NCBI GenBank assembly: GCA_964631345.1
Contig: CAZVWE010000011.1
Coordinates: forward strand, 1 to 59,527
DNA: 59,527 nucleotides
Reading direction: 5' to 3'
From: MGBC163016 sp964631345
GTDB lineage: Bacteria > Actinomycetota > Coriobacteriia > Coriobacteriales > Eggerthellaceae
Part shown: positions 1 through 7,134 of the stretch, in pieces
Position numbering within the stretch: the first letter of the stretch is position 1
Layout of the letters: every line of letters starts with the position of its first letter
Notes under the pieces: generated by a model
Database searches by the model: none
What the model was told of the DNA's origin: nothing
What the model saw: only the letters and a program-made list of their open reading frames with translations
Position numbers and translations under genes: made by a program

Positions 1-219
1 TCAGGGTGCGAACCTGAGCTTTTACACTCAGATTGCCACGAAGATGTGGCACACGTCGCTTTTGCGGCGCGACTGAATATATTAACAGTTTGAAATGACA
101 GTTGCAATGATTAATTTTAATTTTTTGAAAAAGTTTTTGAATCCTTGATTGCAATCGCAACCTGGACACTGCAAGAGCAATCTGGACAACTGTTCAGATT
201 GCAAATTCAATTAAGTAAT
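1..219. other. Left-edge region, no gene assigned
   Basis: The first bases are locally GC-richer than what follows and two plus-strand frames are open to the window edge, one ending in TGA at 74-76 and one at 91-93. Either could be the 3' end of a gene that starts outside the window, but neither tail is recognisable and I cannot choose between them. A weak TCAGG/CCTGA hairpin followed by GCTTTT lies at 1-23. From about 95 to 219 the DNA is AT-rich and I see nothing in it. Confidence 0.3.
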
Positions 220-268
220 AAAAAGCAAGGGGCGGCTCTCTCACTGAACTGATAGAAAGCCGCCCCTT
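220..268 (-). terminator. Rho-independent terminator of the 276-1292 gene
   Basis: A perfect 11-bp stem pairs 227-237 with 258-268 (AAGGGGCGGCT and its complement) around a 20-nt loop. Read on the minus strand it is followed by GC and five U residues (220-224). It lies 8 bases beyond the stop codon of the upstream minus-strand gene. Confidence 0.85.
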
Positions 269-275
269 GATATCG

Positions 276-1292
276 TTAAAACATAATCAATCCAACATCC
301 TTAAGCCTTGAGTACGCTGCAACGTATTTAGCAGGTTTATCTATCTTTTCGTACTTAGATTCACTTTGTAGCCATTCTGATCCATCGTCTTCTATCCTGT
401 AGATTTGAACTATCTTGCCATCATTATTCAAAACCAATCGTTCTTTCATTGTAAAAACTGAGTCATTGTTTGTATGATTAATTCCAGTAATCGTAACTAA
501 GATATTTTCATTGCCTCCAGAAAAATCATATTCATAGCTGCAATCTACATTCGTGCCCACACTATAAGATCCTGACCAAGAATATTTCTGAGAAACAGGC
601 CATCCATCTTCATTGAAGTCATAACTACTGTCAGTCTTATAATCCGAAACCCCATTCGTCACTGTTGTTGACGTAGACCGTGAACTAATAACACCAGGCT
701 TACTATATGTGTATTCAGTAATTGTGTTGGTTAGCATCTCTCCTTCTTTTTCTTCAGAAAGAATACGAACAACATCGCCATTAGAATTAGTTTCAACTGA
801 ACCAATTTCGTCTTTATCAATACTAACGCCTTCGGCAATTTCTTTATAATCTGTTGTTGTGGTTTCACCATTTCTAGTGGTCGCAACCTTGGTTACCATG
901 CCATTTTCAGAGTGACTGTAATCAGTCTTATATGAAATCTCCCCATCCTTGGTATAGCTTGTAATGCTTTCAATAACATAAGCAGGCTTTGTGCTGAACA
1001 AGAATACATACAGTAGGACTGCGATTATTGCGATCGCAATTATGATCAAAGCTGCAAGTACAGCTGTTTTAGAAACACCTTTACGTTGCTTGACAGCAGC
1101 GGTTCCAGCAACTCCAGCAGTAGTTGCATTTACTACCGAAGGTGTAGCTACTACCGAAGGCGCAGCAACCACTTGTGGTTGAACGGTATTTTGTACAGGA
1201 AGGCTATTCTGTGCAGAAGGCAATGCTGCTCCGCAATTCCCACAAAAAGATGCTCCCTCAACTGTTTCTTTTCCACATTTTGTACAAAACAT
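276..1292 (-). CDS. Zinc-ribbon, single-pass membrane protein of unknown function
   Basis: This 338-residue protein begins with a short zinc ribbon (Cys3, Cys6, Cys17, Cys20). An Ala/Val/Pro/Gln-rich linker follows, then one strongly hydrophobic segment at about residues 76-99, then a polar, Thr/Ser/Tyr-rich outer domain to the end. The outer part contains recurrent tyrosine-rich strands with short turns (Y-x-Y-D and S-Y-x-T-D like), vaguely resembling YD-type beta repeats, but I do not recognise a named family. The topology predicted is cytoplasmic ribbon, membrane helix, extracytoplasmic domain. The start is supported by AAGGAAA just upstream and by the MFCxxCG opening shared with two paralogous N-termini further along. 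It appears monocistronic with its own terminator. Confidence 0.75.
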   Translation of the reverse strand: MFCTKCGKETVEGASFCGNCGAALPSAQNSLPVQNTVQPQVVAAPSVVATPSVVNATTAGVAGTAAVKQRKGVSKTAVLAALIIIAIAIIAVLLYVFLFSTKPAYVIESITSYTKDGEISYKTDYSHSENGMVTKVATTRNGETTTTDYKEIAEGVSIDKDEIGSVETNSNGDVVRILSEEKEGEMLTNTITEYTYSKPGVISSRSTSTTVTNGVSDYKTDSSYDFNEDGWPVSQKYSWSGSYSVGTNVDCSYEYDFSGGNENILVTITGINHTNNDSVFTMKERLVLNNDGKIVQIYRIEDDGSEWLQSESKYEKIDKPAKYVAAYSRLKDVGLIMF

Positions 1293-1439
1293 AATCGTTT
1301 CCTTTTTCTACGACTTTAGTAATCCATAAATAAAGTCAGCACATAGAGCAACATCATCTACAACAATAGTTCATGCATACAGATCCCACATACAGACCCC
1401 ATATAGTTGCCTTATCATCCCTATGCGTTAGCAACTGCT

Positions 1440-2651
1440 CTATGGGATACGGATGAATTTGCGCTTACCAACCTTGATTACAGAATCTTTGAGCTTTTCA
1501 GCGTTCACATTGTACTCTTTAGCAACAACAGCAACATCGTCTATTTTTACCCCACCGCCATCAATCAAACGCCTGGCTTCTCCTGCACTTTGAGCAAGTC
1601 CAGCTTCATGAAGCAATGCTGCAAGATAAACAGTACCATCATCGTTTATGGCAAGTTCTCCTTCAAATGTTGGAATATCATCAGGAATTTCGTGTGATTT
1701 AAACATGCGATCGAAAAGCTCTTCTGCCTCAATTGCAGCCTGCTCATTGTAATACGCTGAAACTATATTCTTAGCCAAGGCACGTTTTACAACATTTGGA
1801 TGCAGCGCATCATTCGCAAGACCTTCCTCGATCTTATCGATTTGCTCAACATCTTCAGTCGATGCAAGACGGTAATACTTCACCATCATCTCGTCCGGTA
1901 TGGACATGATCTTCCCAAACATATCGCCTGGCTCATCTGTAAGGCCAATATAGTTTCCGTAGCTCTTCGACATCTTACGCACTCCATCGGTGCCCTCAAG
2001 AAGCGGAAGCGTTAGACAAACCTGAGGCTCCATACCGAGTTTTTCCATAAGCTCACGTCCAGCAAGCAGATTGAACAACTGGTCTGTTCCGCCAAGTTCG
2101 ACATCCGCTTTAATAACCACCGAGTCATATGCCTGCATAACCGGATATAAAAACTCATGCAAACTAATTGGCTTTCCCGATGTATAGCGATTATGAAAAT
2201 CGTCGCGCTCAAGAATACGTGCAACCGTGAAATTGGACAGCAACTTCAAAAGCGATTCCATATTCAAATCCAAAATCCACTCAGAGTTATAACGAAGAGT
2301 GGTCTTTTTCGGATCCAATACTTTGAAAGCCTGATCAACATAGGTTTGCGCATTTTCAGCAATTTGCTCACGCGAAAGCTGTGGGCGCGTAGAATTGCGG
2401 CCAGAAGGATCGCCTATCAAAGCGGTGCCATCGCCAATAATCAGAGTAACCTCATGACCTAAATCTTGAAATTGACGCAGCTTGCGAAGAGGAACGGCAT
2501 GACCTAGATGAATGTCAGGTGCAGTAGGGTCAACACCAAGCTTTACATTTAACGGAACACCGCGCTTGAGTTTCTCAAGAAGCGCAGATTCGGGAACTAT
2601 CTTGTCTGATCCAGATTGAATTATGTGCAGTTGCTCTTCAGGTGAAAGCAT
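1440..2651 (-). CDS. tyrS: Tyrosyl-tRNA synthetase (TyrZ-type)
   Basis: The 403-residue product charges tRNA-Tyr with tyrosine in the cytoplasm. A class I aminoacyl-tRNA synthetase fold is shown by the HLGH form of the HIGH motif at residues 48-51 and KMSKS at 226-230. The C-terminal part from about residue 335 is an S4 RNA-binding domain. The PTAPDIHLGH context and true KMSKS loop place it in the TyrZ clade rather than the E. coli TyrS clade, whose loop is KFGKT. Length is normal. It is downstream of argGH on the same strand but separated from argH by a degenerate tandem array and a perfect palindrome, so it may have its own promoter. I looked for a T-box leader and did not find one. Confidence 0.95.
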   Translation of the reverse strand: MLSPEEQLHIIQSGSDKIVPESALLEKLKRGVPLNVKLGVDPTAPDIHLGHAVPLRKLRQFQDLGHEVTLIIGDGTALIGDPSGRNSTRPQLSREQIAENAQTYVDQAFKVLDPKKTTLRYNSEWILDLNMESLLKLLSNFTVARILERDDFHNRYTSGKPISLHEFLYPVMQAYDSVVIKADVELGGTDQLFNLLAGRELMEKLGMEPQVCLTLPLLEGTDGVRKMSKSYGNYIGLTDEPGDMFGKIMSIPDEMMVKYYRLASTEDVEQIDKIEEGLANDALHPNVVKRALAKNIVSAYYNEQAAIEAEELFDRMFKSHEIPDDIPTFEGELAINDDGTVYLAALLHEAGLAQSAGEARRLIDGGGVKIDDVAVVAKEYNVNAEKLKDSVIKVGKRKFIRIP

Positions 2652-2706
2652 ATGTCATACCTCTTACAGTTGTTGATTCTTATGATTTTGAACACAGCGA
2701 CAATAA

Positions 2707-2726
2707 GTATACATATATATGTATAC
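2707..2726. promoter_or_regulatory. 20-bp perfect palindrome upstream of tyrS
   Basis: GTATACATAT followed directly by its reverse complement forms a perfect 20-bp palindrome 55 bases upstream of the tyrS start. A minus-strand TATACT (plus 706-711) overlaps its proximal edge and could be a -10 element, but the matching -35 position is poor. It could be an operator or simply an AT-rich cruciform. Confidence 0.4.
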
Positions 2727-2762
2727 AGAAATACGGATGAAGAATTTCAAATCTTGCTAGGC

Positions 2763-2897
2763 AAGCTGTGCGACTGTCGTACAAGCCATGTAATTACACC
2801 CAAGCTGTGCGATTGCTGTGCAGGCTGTGTAATTACACCCAAGCTACGTGACTACTAAGCGAACTGTGTAACCACTACGCAAGCTACACAATTACTA
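2763..2897. repeat. Degenerate 19-20 bp tandem array after argH
   Basis: Read on the minus strand, about seven imperfect units of 19-20 bp follow one another, each ending near AGCTTGC or AGTTCGC and alternating with GTAATTACAC-like segments. Two adjacent 39-bp double units (2763-2801 and 2802-2840) are the best conserved. The first unit includes the argH stop codon, and several units carry an in-unit TAG at the equivalent place. There are no unique spacers, so this is not a CRISPR array. Confidence 0.8.
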
Positions 2898-4286
2898 CGC
2901 AAACCGTGCAGCATCTTTTTCAAGCTTTGCTTTTGCCTCATCAAGCTGTACAGCTACAGCGCTAGGAGATGTCCCACCATACGTACATCTAGCATCCACT
3001 ATATGCTCAAGGTTAAGCTCATTTGTGATATCAGCCTCAAACAAGGGGCTTTCTGCTTTGAAATCCTCTAAGGTGAGGTCATCTAAATTACATCCGCGTT
3101 TTTCGCACTCCAAAATCAAATGCCCAACAACCTCGTGTGCCTGCCTAAACGGAAGGCCACGCTTTGCAAGATAGTCAGCCACATCGGTTGCTGCTAGGTG
3201 GCCATGCTTGGCCTGCGCCATCATCGCATCCGGCTTCACCTGCATAGTCTCGATCATTCCTGTCATACATTGATAGCAACTCTCGAGAGCATCAGCTGCG
3301 TCCATTGCAGGCGCTTTGTCTTCCTGCAAATCTTTGTTATACGCAAGTGGGAGAGATTTCAAGGTCATCATCAAAGACATTAAATCACCAACCACACGCC
3401 CCGACTTTCCGCGAATCAATTCCGCAAAATCAGGATTTTTCTTCTGTGGCATGATTGATGATCCCGTCGAATATGAATCCGACATCTCGATAAATCCAAA
3501 TTCCGCACTAGACCAATAGATCAACTCTTCACAAAGCCTGCTTAAATGTATGCAAGAAACACTTGCAGCATAAATTAGATCAAGCAAAAAATCGCGATCA
3601 GAAACAGCGTCCAAAGAATTTGGAATTGGATGATCAAACCCAAGAGCCTCGGTTGTTGCAAACCTATCAAGCGGATAAGTAGTTCCAGCAAGTGCAGCAG
3701 ACCCTAAAGGATTTGCATCCGCTTCCCTATAAGCGGCTTTCAATCTGCCAAAATCGCGGGTTAACATCCACACATACGCAAGCATGTGGTGAGAAAAAAG
3801 CACGGGTTGAGCATGTTGCATATGAGTATATCCTGGAAGAATCACACCAGTGTGAGCCTCAGCACAGGAAATCAGCGCCTCACGAAGGGCAACGTTTGCA
3901 GCCATAAGATCCGAGCAGCGCCTCTTAGCATAGAGCCTGGTATCAGTTGCCACTTGGTCATTGCGGCTACGACCCGTGTGTAGGCGCGCGCCAGCATCTC
4001 CAATACGACGAGTGAGTTCAGCTTCGATCGCCATATGGATATCTTCATCATTAATATCGAATTTGAAATTGCCAGATTCAATATCTGCTTGAATAGAATC
4101 CAGGCCAGACACGATTGCTTTTGCATCCGCTTCGCTAATAACCCCTTGCGCAGCAAGCATGGTTGCATGTGCCTTCGAGCCTCGAATATCTTCTGCATAC
4201 ATCCTTTTATCAACAGGAAGGGATGCACCGAACCCTTGTGTGGATTCGTCAACCCCTTCCTCAAATCTACCAGACCAAAGAGCCAT
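2895..4286 (-). CDS. argH: Argininosuccinate lyase
   Basis: The 463-residue enzyme cleaves argininosuccinate to arginine and fumarate, the last step of arginine synthesis. It belongs to the fumarase/aspartase superfamily and should be a cytoplasmic homotetramer. Visible motifs are the TGRSRNDQ segment at 104-111, the THMQHAQP segment with the probable general-base His155, and the signature loop GSSIMPQKKNP at 275-285 containing the catalytic serine. Length is typical. The start is supported by GGAAGGAA about 4 bases upstream of ATG. It lies 137 bp downstream of argG on the same strand and is probably co-transcribed, under the argG leader. Its stop codon forms part of a tandem array. Confidence 0.96.
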   Translation of the reverse strand: MALWSGRFEEGVDESTQGFGASLPVDKRMYAEDIRGSKAHATMLAAQGVISEADAKAIVSGLDSIQADIESGNFKFDINDEDIHMAIEAELTRRIGDAGARLHTGRSRNDQVATDTRLYAKRRCSDLMAANVALREALISCAEAHTGVILPGYTHMQHAQPVLFSHHMLAYVWMLTRDFGRLKAAYREADANPLGSAALAGTTYPLDRFATTEALGFDHPIPNSLDAVSDRDFLLDLIYAASVSCIHLSRLCEELIYWSSAEFGFIEMSDSYSTGSSIMPQKKNPDFAELIRGKSGRVVGDLMSLMMTLKSLPLAYNKDLQEDKAPAMDAADALESCYQCMTGMIETMQVKPDAMMAQAKHGHLAATDVADYLAKRGLPFRQAHEVVGHLILECEKRGCNLDDLTLEDFKAESPLFEADITNELNLEHIVDARCTYGGTSPSAVAVQLDEAKAKLEKDAARFA

Positions 4287-4423
4287 TCTGTTCCTTCCAA
4301 GGTAGGCGCGCAGCCAATAATTTCAATCGCCAAATTAATCGCGCGCATGGCTTTCGGCTGATTAGCATATGCGATTCTTTAGAACTAGACAAACTTGATA
4401 TTCCCAAGTGGTCTATAAGTGGC

Positions 4424-5806
4424 TTAGGCGTTCTGCTCGCAGGCTTGCTGTGTGACGTATTCGGCTTCCTCAATCACTGACATTTCTTCTTCTGATGGCT
4501 TAGAAAACTCGTCAGTTGTGGATTTCACCTTTGCAAACTGATCCATTTTTGCGCCCATCTTGATGCGATTCTTTGCCCAAACTTTGCAAGTAAGCGCATG
4601 AAGATCAATGAATCCCTTGGCTGCCTGATGATCGAATTCGTCATCAGAATTGTAAGTTGCAAGCTCGTAATCATAAAGCGAGTAATCGCTCTTGCGTCCA
4701 ACGACTGTGCAAGAACCCTTATAAAACTTAAGCTTCACGATGCCTGTTACACATTGCTGAGTGCTGTCAAGGAATGCATCCAGTGCCTCTTTGAGCGGAG
4801 AGAACCAAAGGCCGTTGTATACCTGCTCTGCCCAAGTCTGTTCAATGCCCAACTTGTAGTGAAGAACGCTGCGCTCAAGACAAAGATCCTCAAGAGACTT
4901 ATGAGCCTCAATCAAAGCAAGTGCACCTGGCACCTCATAGCACTCACGGCTTTTCACGCCAACGAGTCTGTTCTCGATCATGTCGAGCCTGCCATAACCA
5001 TTTTCTCCCGCGATCCTGTTCATCGCATAAATAATGTCGACAAACTTCATTGGCTTTCCATTAAGAGCACATGGAATACCTTGCTTAAATGTAACGTCAA
5101 CATAAGTTGGAATATCAGGAGCTTCTGTTGGGTCAATTGTCACCGTATAGATGTCTGTTGGAGGCTCTACCCATGGATCTTCCAAAACTCCACATTCAAT
5201 TGCACGACCCCAAAGATTGTCATCAATGGAATATGGGGAAGCAACAGTTGTTGGAACATCGATCCCATGCTTTGCAGCCCATTCCATTTCCGCCTCACGT
5301 GAATCCAAATCCCAATCACGAACAGGTGCAATAATCTCAAGAGATGGGTCAAGCATGATGATGGATGACTCGAACCTAACCTGGTCATTACCCTTGCCAG
5401 TGCATCCATGTGCAATGTATTTAGCACCGTAAGTGTGTGCTGCATCCACCAAGTGCTTCACAATCAACGGACGAGACAGAGCGCTTACGAGCGGGTATTT
5501 GTTTTCATACATCGCGTTTGCGGCCATTGCATGTGTCAGATATTCGTCAGCAAAATCCTCACGCATGTCTACCACTAAACAATCAATCGCGCCCGATGCT
5601 AAAGCCTTTTCTTTGATAGCCTCAAGCCCATCGTGATCTTGACCAAGATCCCCTGCTACTGCAATAACATCAAGGTTGTATTGTTCCTGTAACCACTTGA
5701 TGCAAACCGAAGTATCCAAACCGCCCGAATATGCGAGGATAACTTTTTCCTTGGTTCCATTTGAAAATGCTGAATCAATCGCTTTGGTCGTATTGGTGGT
5801 AGACAT
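4424..5806 (-). CDS. argG: Argininosuccinate synthase
   Basis: The 460-residue enzyme condenses citrulline and aspartate using ATP to make argininosuccinate. The ATP pyrophosphatase PP-loop AYSGGLDTS is at residues 25-33, and later ATP/citrulline-binding segments such as HGCTGKGNDQVRFE are intact. I chose ATG at 5806 because GAGGGG sits 6 bases upstream. A longer in-frame TTG start at 5893 would add 29 residues unlike the family and lacks a ribosome site. No other arginine gene is in the window, so citrulline could come from another locus or from uptake. Expression is likely controlled by the leader peptide and hairpins at 5909-6054. Confidence 0.96.
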   Translation of the reverse strand: MSTTNTTKAIDSAFSNGTKEKVILAYSGGLDTSVCIKWLQEQYNLDVIAVAGDLGQDHDGLEAIKEKALASGAIDCLVVDMREDFADEYLTHAMAANAMYENKYPLVSALSRPLIVKHLVDAAHTYGAKYIAHGCTGKGNDQVRFESSIIMLDPSLEIIAPVRDWDLDSREAEMEWAAKHGIDVPTTVASPYSIDDNLWGRAIECGVLEDPWVEPPTDIYTVTIDPTEAPDIPTYVDVTFKQGIPCALNGKPMKFVDIIYAMNRIAGENGYGRLDMIENRLVGVKSRECYEVPGALALIEAHKSLEDLCLERSVLHYKLGIEQTWAEQVYNGLWFSPLKEALDAFLDSTQQCVTGIVKLKFYKGSCTVVGRKSDYSLYDYELATYNSDDEFDHQAAKGFIDLHALTCKVWAKNRIKMGAKMDQFAKVKSTTDEFSKPSEEEMSVIEEAEYVTQQACEQNA

Positions 5807-5908
5807 TTTATTCCCCTCAAATCTTGCTTTCCAATCCGTCTGCAACAGACAGATTTCAATAACTTTACCTACTGATTTTGTTGTGTTGCGCAAACGCGCG
5901 TGGTGGGA

Positions 5909-5972
5909 GTGCCTGATTAGGCACGGGCGTTAAACAAGCCCAAACATAGAAAGACGACTTAAGAAAGTCGTC
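5909..5972 (-). promoter_or_regulatory. Leader hairpins of the putative argG attenuator
   Basis: Three consecutive hairpins occupy the argG leader on the minus strand. The first (plus 5953-5972) has an 8-bp perfect stem GACGACTT/AAGTCGTC with a 4-base loop and is followed by the U-rich stretch TTTCTATGTTT. Its 5' arm contains the last Arg codons of the leader peptide and its loop contains the stop codon. The second (5925-5941) pairs GGGC with GCCC. The third (5909-5924) pairs GTGCCT with AGGCAC. The arrangement is what translation-coupled attenuation needs, but which hairpin terminates is not certain. Confidence 0.6.
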
Positions 5973-6054
5973 GTCGTGAAATACGCAATCTGAGGGCAGC
6001 GCAATCAAAGGCCGTCATGGCCTCTTTAGAAATATGCGCACTAGTTAAAAACAT
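5959..6054 (-). CDS. Arginine-rich leader peptide of argGH
   Basis: A 31-codon reading frame precedes argG by 152 bases. It starts with ATG 5 bases after AGAGGG and ends in LRLRISRRRLS. Five of its last ten codons specify arginine (AGA, CGT, CGA, CGA, CGA), including three rare-looking consecutive CGA codons. Those codons form the 5' side of a hairpin directly over the stop codon. A TTGAAC-N17-TAATAT promoter lies about 30 bases upstream. Clustered codons for the end product in front of its biosynthetic genes are the hallmark of ribosome-mediated attenuation, as known for trp, his and leu operons. That this peptide is translated and regulates argGH is inference. Confidence 0.7.
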   Translation of the reverse strand: MFLTSAHISKEAMTAFDCAALRLRISRRRLS

Positions 6055-6082
6055 TTATCCCTCTTCTTCTTGCGTTCTAGGG

Positions 6083-6111
6083 ATATTAGCACACACAAAG
6101 TGACAGTTCAA
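6083..6111 (-). promoter_or_regulatory. argG promoter
   Basis: On the minus strand TTGAAC (plus 6106-6111) and TAATAT (plus 6083-6088) are separated by exactly 17 bases, with an A/T-run immediately upstream that could act as an UP element. Initiation about 7 bases later would leave a short untranslated segment before the leader-peptide ribosome site. I saw no convincing ArgR box. Confidence 0.75.
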
Positions 6112-6179
6112 AAAAATTTTTGCGAACGGAGCTGATTAACATAAAACTTGTGCATTTGAGATATGAAGGCATGCTTTAG

Positions 6180-6213
6180 GCAGCGTTACGCGTTATGCAG
6201 AGTCACGCGTTAG
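6180..6213. repeat. 17-bp tandem duplication
   Basis: Two adjacent 17-bp units (6180-6196 and 6197-6213), both of the form GCAG-A/C-GT-T/C-ACGCGTTA, lie about 50 bases beyond the stop codon of the 6261-7031 gene. They are another small member of the post-gene duplications found across the window. Confidence 0.6.
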
Positions 6214-6260
6214 ACAATATATTTACCTGTCTGTCTAGCTCGCAAATTTATTCCATAGAC

Positions 6261-7031
6261 CTAGTTCAAATATGGCGAATTTCGATCAGATTCAATTTCA
6301 CGAATAAGATCAGAATTTGCCTTTTCATATTCATTTAAAGGCGAGGGCATTGCGTCAAAATCACTTGGCGAGTATTGCTCTGAATACCAGGTTTTAGAAC
6401 TGAAGTAATCAATTAAATCCTGATTTTTAAACCCTCTTCCATGACGCGCAAAAATCTCATTACGCGCGTAATAAAGCTCCTCATCGGTTAAAGCCTCAAG
6501 TTCAGTCTCTGAATAATTTCTGGTTGCAACATCAGGGAGAATATGATCTGCAGATTCCAAAGCCTGCCCGCTAGATGGGACGCTTGCGGCATTTTCATTA
6601 GTATTCGATGCTGCAGTATTTCCAACATTTAAAGATTCATTGTCTGTGTTCGTAATTCCTGTCGATACAGCCGATCCCATTTCTACCATTTGATTTTTGT
6701 CGTAATACTTATCTCCTTCTGATTGATTACCAAAAATCATGAACACCGCAACTACAATTGCCGCAATAAGTGCCAAAACCCCTATCACACAACCAATGAT
6801 AAGCCCTGTTTTTGATTGCGTCTTGTCCTTAGGTTGTTGAACTACTGGCGGGCATGCGCTTTTATTTGTACCTTGTGAAATTGCAGAAGCTTTCGAAGCT
6901 ATAGAAGAGGCCGATGAATCTATTGAAGCAGAAGTTTTTGCTTGTGTATCCCTTGCCTCAATTGAGGATCCACAGTGGGCACAAAATTTCGCGCCGTCTT
7001 TCACTTGATTTCCGCAATGAGGACAAAACAT
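6261..7031 (-). CDS. Zinc-ribbon membrane protein with YARHG domain
   Basis: The 256-residue protein opens with a zinc ribbon MFCPHCG...CAHCG, then has a Ser/Ala/Gln-rich linker, a single membrane helix (about residues 80-105) and an outer region ending in a YARHG domain. That domain is recognisable by TDEELYYARNEIFARHGRGF and a following TWYSEQ segment. YARHG domains are extracytoplasmic modules of unknown role, often found on zinc-ribbon membrane proteins. I chose ATG at 7031, where the ribbon starts; a longer frame to 7115 would translate the ribosome-site repeats and lacks homology. It shares its architecture with the neighbouring 7135-8415 gene. The ribosome site is unusual, being three tandem AAGGG-containing units. 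Confidence 0.8.
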   Translation of the reverse strand: MFCPHCGNQVKDGAKFCAHCGSSIEARDTQAKTSASIDSSASSIASKASAISQGTNKSACPPVVQQPKDKTQSKTGLIIGCVIGVLALIAAIVVAVFMIFGNQSEGDKYYDKNQMVEMGSAVSTGITNTDNESLNVGNTAASNTNENAASVPSSGQALESADHILPDVATRNYSETELEALTDEELYYARNEIFARHGRGFKNQDLIDYFSSKTWYSEQYSPSDFDAMPSPLNEYEKANSDLIREIESDRNSPYLN

Positions 7032-7042
7032 GCCTGATTCAA

Positions 7043-7082
7043 CTCCCTTTATAAAACGTCCCTTGTAAACTCCCCTTGTAAA
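7043..7082 (-). promoter_or_regulatory. Triplicated Shine-Dalgarno-like repeat
   Basis: Read on the minus strand, three 13-14 base units follow each other: TTTACAAGGGGAG, TTTACAAGGGACG and TTTTATAAAGGGAG. Each contains a purine-rich ribosome-site core. The last core is about 12 bases from the ATG at 7031, rather far for an optimal site. They are best explained as a local tandem duplication. Confidence 0.55.
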
Positions 7083-7084
7083 TA

Positions 7085-7113
7085 GATAAGCCAACCTATA
7101 AGGCTGGCTTATC
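7085..7113 (-). terminator. Terminator after the 7135-8415 gene
   Basis: GATAAGCCAACC (7085-7096) pairs with GGCTGGCTTATC (7102-7113), one mismatched or wobble position allowed. On the minus strand the stem is followed by TATTTAC, a short U-rich stretch, so termination may be partial. Confidence 0.5.
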
Positions 7114-7134
7114 AAACGGTGTCTCTAGTTATAT

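Noticed and set aside
1..93. 3' end of a plus-strand gene entering from the left
   Set aside because: Two different frames are open to the edge and neither tail is recognisable, so no gene was called.
2652..2894. T-box riboswitch before tyrS
   Set aside because: No specifier loop, T-box sequence or terminator/antiterminator pair could be recognised; the space is a tandem array and a palindrome.
5807..5893. Longer argG start (TTG at 5893)
   Set aside because: No ribosome site and no family similarity in the added 29 residues; the ATG at 5806 has GAGGGG at ideal spacing.
6083..6111. ArgR operator at the argG promoter
   Set aside because: No pair of TGAAT-like ARG-box half sites with correct symmetry is present around the -35 and -10.
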